Assembly: GCA_020848035.1 (NCBI GenBank)
Contig: JADLAX010000011.1
Span: 25,188-89,187, forward strand
Length of the DNA stretch: 64,000 nucleotides
Direction: 5' to 3'
Source of the DNA: Anaerolineae bacterium
Lineage (GTDB): Bacteria; Chloroflexota; Anaerolineae; Promineifilales; Promineifilaceae
The position numbers and the translations under genes were made by a program. Position 1 is the first letter of the stretch; each line of letters begins with the position of its first letter. Shown one piece after another: positions 60,868 through 64,000 of the stretch. Under the pieces are notes generated by a model. It was not told the DNA's origin. It ran no database searches and saw only the letters and a list, made by a program, of their open reading frames with translations.

Positions 60868-61914
60868 TCAGGGTGGCGTCAACTCCCCCCGCAAATTTTG
60901 CTGCATTTTGGTTTTTACCGCCTCAATGTCCGATTCGACGCTGAGCAGGTAAGCCAGCTTGGTCAGGGCGGCTTCGGCGGTCATGTCATAGCCGCTCAGC
61001 AGGCCGATGTCGGCCAGGGCGGAGCCAGTGGCGTATTTGCTCAGGTCCACCGTGCCGCGCAAACATTGGGTGCAGTCCACAATCACCACGCCACGCGCGA
61101 TGGCATCCGCCAGTACCTGCAAAAAAGCAGGATCGTTGGTGGGGGCGTTGCCCGCGCCGTACGTTTCCAGCACCAGGCCACGCAGGGGCGGCTGGAGCAC
61201 GTTGGCCAAGATACGCGCCGACATGCCGGGGTAGAGCCGCAGCGCGCCCACTTCGCCCGGTTCGCGGATGGTTTGCAGGTTGATGGGGGGGAGATGGGTG
61301 GACAGATCGCCCTGAGACGGAGGAAACGGCCGTTGCACCACCGCCCAATTCACCTCTACCGCAATGCCCAGCGTGGCCAGCGGCGGGCAGTTGGGCGACT
61401 GGAAAGCATCAAAACCATCGGCATCGACCTTCACCACGCGGCAGCCGCGGAAGAGGTGGCTGTGAAACAACAGGCACACCTCCGGGATGGGATAATGGGC
61501 CGCCAGCAGCAGGGCAGCAATCAGGTTGTCCTGGGCGTCGTTGCGCAGCTCGCACAGCGGAATTTGTGAGCCGGTGCAGATGACCGGCTTGCCCAGGCCG
61601 TCCAGCATAAAAGCCAGCGCCGAGGCGGTGTAGGCCATTGTGTCGGTGCCATGCAGGACAATGAAGCCGTCGTAGTCGTCGTACTGGTCGCAGATGTCGG
61701 TGGCGATGCGCGACCAGTCGCCGGGGGTCATGTTGGGTGAATCGAGCAGCGGGTCGTATTGGTGGATGGTGAAGTGGGGTAGTTCGGGGTGATGGAAGGC
61801 GGGGTTATCGGCCATGAGCTGTTGCAGAAAGTTGGGGATGGGGAGGTAACGGCCGTCTACCAGCTGCATCCCAATCGTGCCCCCCGTGTAGGCAATGTAA
61901 ACTCGTTTGGACAT
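60868..61914 (-). CDS. ansA: L-asparaginase, type I-like
   Basis: 348 residues. Both threonine catalytic regions are present: YTGGTIGM near the N-terminus and GFIVLHGTDTMAYTASALAFML. ICTGSQIPLCELRNDAQDN and the C-terminal QCLRGTVDLSKYATG match cytosolic type I asparaginases. It hydrolyses Asn to Asp and ammonia. No signal peptide. Confidence 0.94.
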   Translation of the reverse strand: MSKRVYIAYTGGTIGMQLVDGRYLPIPNFLQQLMADNPAFHHPELPHFTIHQYDPLLDSPNMTPGDWSRIATDICDQYDDYDGFIVLHGTDTMAYTASALAFMLDGLGKPVICTGSQIPLCELRNDAQDNLIAALLLAAHYPIPEVCLLFHSHLFRGCRVVKVDADGFDAFQSPNCPPLATLGIAVEVNWAVVQRPFPPSQGDLSTHLPPINLQTIREPGEVGALRLYPGMSARILANVLQPPLRGLVLETYGAGNAPTNDPAFLQVLADAIARGVVIVDCTQCLRGTVDLSKYATGSALADIGLLSGYDMTAEAALTKLAYLLSVESDIEAVKTKMQQNLRGELTPP

Positions 61915-62142
61915 GGCGGTTTGTTCCTCGGTTCAGTGGCTGCAATGAATTAGAGAAATTAACGAATTTTTCCTCTGTGGCAAAAAATCCCACCAATTGT
62001 GGCGATGGTGCGCCAAATTGCCAACCACCTGCATCCTTCCCCCTCTTTTGTTATCATCTGCGCGACGTTTATTCACGGATTGCAAGATTTCTTTTCGCCG
62101 CGTCCTCCGCGTCTCTGCGGTTAAAATTTTTGGAGAGGGAAG

Positions 62143-62718
62143 ATGGCCTGGATTAAGATGATTTCGATGGAAGAAGCCACCGGGACGTTGAAGGCGATGT
62201 ATGAAAAGTACATCGAGCCGGTGGGCGTGGTAGACAACATTTTGCGCATCCACAGCCTGAACCCCAAGTCGCTGCGCACCCATTATGACCTGTACGCTCA
62301 CCTCATGCGCGGCAAATCGGACCTGAGCCGGGCGCAGCGGGAGATGATTGCCGTGGTTGCTTCGGCAGCGAACCGGTGCCACTATTGAATTGAGCACCAC
62401 GGAGCCGGGCTGCTCCGCCTGACCAACGACCTGGCATTGGTTGACACACTTAAAATCGACTGGCGCAGCGCCGACCTCAGCGCCGCCAACCGTCAAATGC
62501 TCACCTACACCGAAAAACTGACGCTGTCCCCCTGGGAGATGGTTGAAGCCGATGTGGTGGCTCTGCGCGAAGTTGGCTTTAGCGACGCGGCGATTTTGGA
62601 TATAAACCAGGTGACGGGGTATTATGCCTTTGTCAACCGCCTGGCCGATGGGCTGGGCGTGGAGTTGGAGGCGTACCGCCGGGAAGAGGCGGAGAGAAAA
62701 GGGAGAAGTGAAAAGTAA
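62143..62718 (+). CDS. AhpD-like peroxidase with in-frame TGA (probable selenoprotein)
   Basis: ATG at 62143 with GGAGAGGGAAG upstream. Reading TGA 62386-62388 through gives 191 residues. MIAVVASAANRCHY-[TGA]-IEHHGAGLLRL is the AhpD/peroxidase-related active site (E..SxxNxCxYCxxHH) with the second Cys replaced by TGA: Cys79-His-Tyr-Sec82. The AhpD family reduces peroxides through this pair and a proton-relay His. Protein sequence stays clearly AhpD-like before and after the TGA (DVVALREVGFSDAAILDINQVTGYYAFVNRLADGLGVE). The C-terminal SEK and stop come from a family-A repeat. Confidence 0.9.
62400..62417 (+). promoter_or_regulatory. Candidate bacterial SECIS hairpin, AhpD-like gene
   Basis: CGGAGC (62400-62405) pairs perfectly with GCTCCG (62412-62417) around a six-base loop CGGGCT. 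The loop starts 18 bases after the TGA and has G at place two. Both agree with the bacterial SECIS consensus. Confidence 0.72.
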
Positions 62719-62761
62719 AAAGTGGGAGCTCACTTTTCACTTATCGCTTTTTACTTTTCAC
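62704..62761. repeat. Word-hairpin, family A, copy near AhpD-like gene
   Basis: GAGAAGTGAAAAGTAAAAAGTG (62704-62725) mirrored by CACTTTTCACTTATCGCTTTTTACTTTTCACC (62731-62762). It contains the stop codon of the AhpD-like gene and ends 18 bases before the enoyl-CoA hydratase ATG. Confidence 0.9.
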
Positions 62762-62779
62762 CAAGAAACGGAGAAGTAG

Positions 62780-63571
62780 ATGAGTGAGTTGGTTCTAACA
62801 CAGCAGCGGGACACCATTTTTGAAATCATTTTGAATCGGCCGGACAAGCGCAATGCGATGAATGCGGAACTGGTGGCGGGGTTGGATACGGCCGTCCAAA
62901 CCGCCAACCGCACCCCCGGCATCCGCGCCGTCATCATTCGCGGTGAGGGTAAAGCGTTTTCCGCCGGGATTGACGTGAGTACGCTGCTGGGGCTGGCGCA
63001 AACGTATGGGCCGCACTGGCAGCAGCGCATGCGCCGCATTACCGATGATTTCCAGGCGGTGTTTACCCGGCTGGAGCGGTTGGAGCTGCCCACCATTGCC
63101 CTGCTGCACGGCTACTGCCTGGGGCTGGCCATGGAGCTGGCCCTGGCCTGCGACATCCGCATTGCCGCCGAGGGCATGCAAATGGGCCTGCCGGAAACGC
63201 GCCTGGGCATCATTCCCGACGTGGGCGGCACCACCCGACTGACCCGGCTGGTGGGTCCGGCGCGCGCCAAGGAGCTGATTTTCACCGGGCGGCATTTTGA
63301 CATGACGTATGCGGAACGCTGGGGCATTGTGAACACCGTCGTACCCGAAGACCAGCTGATGGCCAAGGCGGAAGCGCTGGTGGCAGAGCTCAACCAGGCC
63401 GCGCCGCTGGCGGTGGGCATGGCCAAGCGAGTCATCGACGGCCTCAGCGACATTGATCGTGGGCTGATGCTAGAGGGCTGGGCGCAAAGCCAGCTGATGA
63501 GCAGCGAGGATTTTTTGGAAGGGGCGCAAAGTTTTATGATGAAACGGCCGCCTCAATTCAAAGGAAAGTGA
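62780..63571 (+). CDS. Enoyl-CoA hydratase/isomerase family protein
   Basis: 263 residues. Crotonase fold with [17 protein letters not shown], oxyanion-hole region [14 protein letters not shown], second half of the oxyanion hole in [22 protein letters not shown] and [24 protein letters not shown] (family catalytic Glu position reads PETRLG). It probably hydrates or isomerises acyl-CoA. It abuts the patatin gene by a single base. Confidence 0.92.
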   Translation: MSELVLTQQRDTIFEIILNRPDKRNAMNAELVAGLDTAVQTANRTPGIRAVIIRGEGKAFSAGIDVSTLLGLAQTYGPHWQQRMRRITDDFQAVFTRLERLELPTIALLHGYCLGLAMELALACDIRIAAEGMQMGLPETRLGIIPDVGGTTRLTRLVGPARAKELIFTGRHFDMTYAERWGIVNTVVPEDQLMAKAEALVAELNQAAPLAVGMAKRVIDGLSDIDRGLMLEGWAQSQLMSSEDFLEGAQSFMMKRPPQFKGK

Positions 63572-63572
63572 C

Positions 63573-64000
63573 ATGAGAATTGGATTGGCTTTAGGCGGCG
63601 GTGGCGCACGAGGCGCGGCCCATATCGGTGTGTTGATGGAGCTGGAGCGGCTGGGCATTCGCCCCAACCTGATCACCGGCACCAGCATTGGTGGGCTGGT
63701 AGGGGCGCTGTATGCCGCCGGGCTTACTGGTGAGGATATAACCGACTGCTTTCGGCAGATCAACATTGGGTCGATGTATTCGTTTGCCGCCAGTTTGCCC
63801 GCGCTCACAGGCGTGACCAAGCTGGAGCAGCTGCTGGAATCGTATATCGGACGGCCGAAATTTTCTGAGCTAGGCATTCCGCTGTCGGTTGTCACATCGG
63901 ATTTGGTGGCACGGAAAGAGGTGATTTTGGACGAGGGGGATGTGATTACGGCCGTACTTGCCACCATCGCCATCCCTATCCTCTTTCCCCCCGTGGAGCG
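63573..64000 (+). CDS. Patatin-like phospholipase (3' end outside window)
   Basis: ATG at 63573 directly follows the preceding stop; 142 codons are visible and the frame stays open to the edge. [24 protein letters not shown] is the glycine-rich oxyanion loop and GTSIGG holds the nucleophile Ser (GxSxG). The catalytic Asp lies beyond the window. RssA/NTE-type bacterial patatins hydrolyse phospholipids or lysophospholipids in the cytosol. Confidence 0.9.
   Translation, partial: MRIGLALGGGGARGAAHIGVLMELERLGIRPNLITGTSIGGLVGALYAAGLTGEDITDCFRQINIGSMYSFAASLPALTGVTKLEQLLESYIGRPKFSELGIPLSVVTSDLVARKEVILDEGDVITAVLATIAIPILFPPVE

Noticed and set aside
61933..62733. Minus-strand frame of 266 codons over the AhpD-like gene
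   Set aside because: It runs through a word repeat and lacks family pattern; the plus-strand AhpD motif is unmistakable. The shadow exists only because the TGA does not interrupt the opposite strand.

Overview
The window is chromosomal DNA of a GC-rich bacterium (roughly 58 % GC by eye). It most resembles a member of the Chloroflexota, class Anaerolineae. The reasons are many secreted proteins with Thr/Pro/Ala linkers, CSLREA-type beta-helix and CARDB/IPT surface proteins, a BTAD-AAA-TPR regulator with a small companion protein, and MenG-type quinone chemistry. The taxonomic call is an inference; no rRNA is present. I see no phage, IS transposase or CRISPR array.

Layout. 1-1161: Kelch-repeat membrane protein cut by the left edge. 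1306-7867 (minus): System I cytochrome c maturation cluster ccmE-ccmF-ccmH-ccmG-like-ccmI-like, then a c-type cytochrome and an EthD-like protein. 7903-11573: DUF2007, DinB-like, YgfZ, GNAT and dienelactone-hydrolase genes. 11715-16017: mutL, a Nudix hydrolase, an anti-sigma/ECF-sigma pair. 16157-16238: tRNA-Leu(CAA). 16429-22716: a tandem paralogous membrane-protein pair, DUF3048 lipoprotein, beta-helix protein, B12/radical-SAM protein. 23279-28189: Yip1-like protein and an ABC cassette with a secreted CARDB protein between its ATPase and permease. 28293-32061: phosphate transport (PiT + DUF47), SDR, FAD oxidoreductase. 32464-38232: AAA ATPase, DegV, LysM, secreted jelly-roll-like protein, nuclease-like protein, PgeF. 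38613-41420: ftsK. 41495-46905: surface proteins and a large subtilase. 46999-50580: small protein and BTAD regulator. 50779-53965: menG, MBL hydrolase, an orphan gene, a DsbA-like lipoprotein with an in-frame TGA. 54054-55610: response regulator and an MNT/HepT toxin-antitoxin pair. 55719-60662: MacAB-like efflux operon. 60868-64000: asparaginase, an AhpD-like protein with an in-frame TGA, enoyl-CoA hydratase, partial patatin.

Three things stand out. (1) Two unrelated thiol-redox genes each carry one in-frame TGA exactly at one cysteine of the CxxC active site (UGSC at 53519, CHYU at 62386), each followed by a hairpin at bacterial-SECIS spacing. This strongly suggests selenocysteine. (2) The octamer palindrome ACGGCCGT occurs about 120 times by hand count, in coding and non-coding DNA and in all reading frames, against about two expected. 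It behaves like the cyanobacterial HIP1 highly iterated palindrome. (3) Intergenic gaps are filled by many hairpins built from short, shuffled words (AAAAGTGATAAGT, CGTGAAACGTGA, GTAATTGGGTAATT, GGAGATTGGAGATT and others), falling into at least nine families. One copy lies in frame inside mutL.

Functionally, two envelope themes recur: cytochrome c maturation and thiol redox (Ccm proteins, TlpA-like protein, DsbA-like and AhpD-like putative selenoproteins), and a decorated cell surface with MacAB-type ABC systems. MutL has lost every recognisable residue of its endonuclease site, and CcmE carries CxxxY instead of HxxxY although CcmH and a CcmG-like protein are present.
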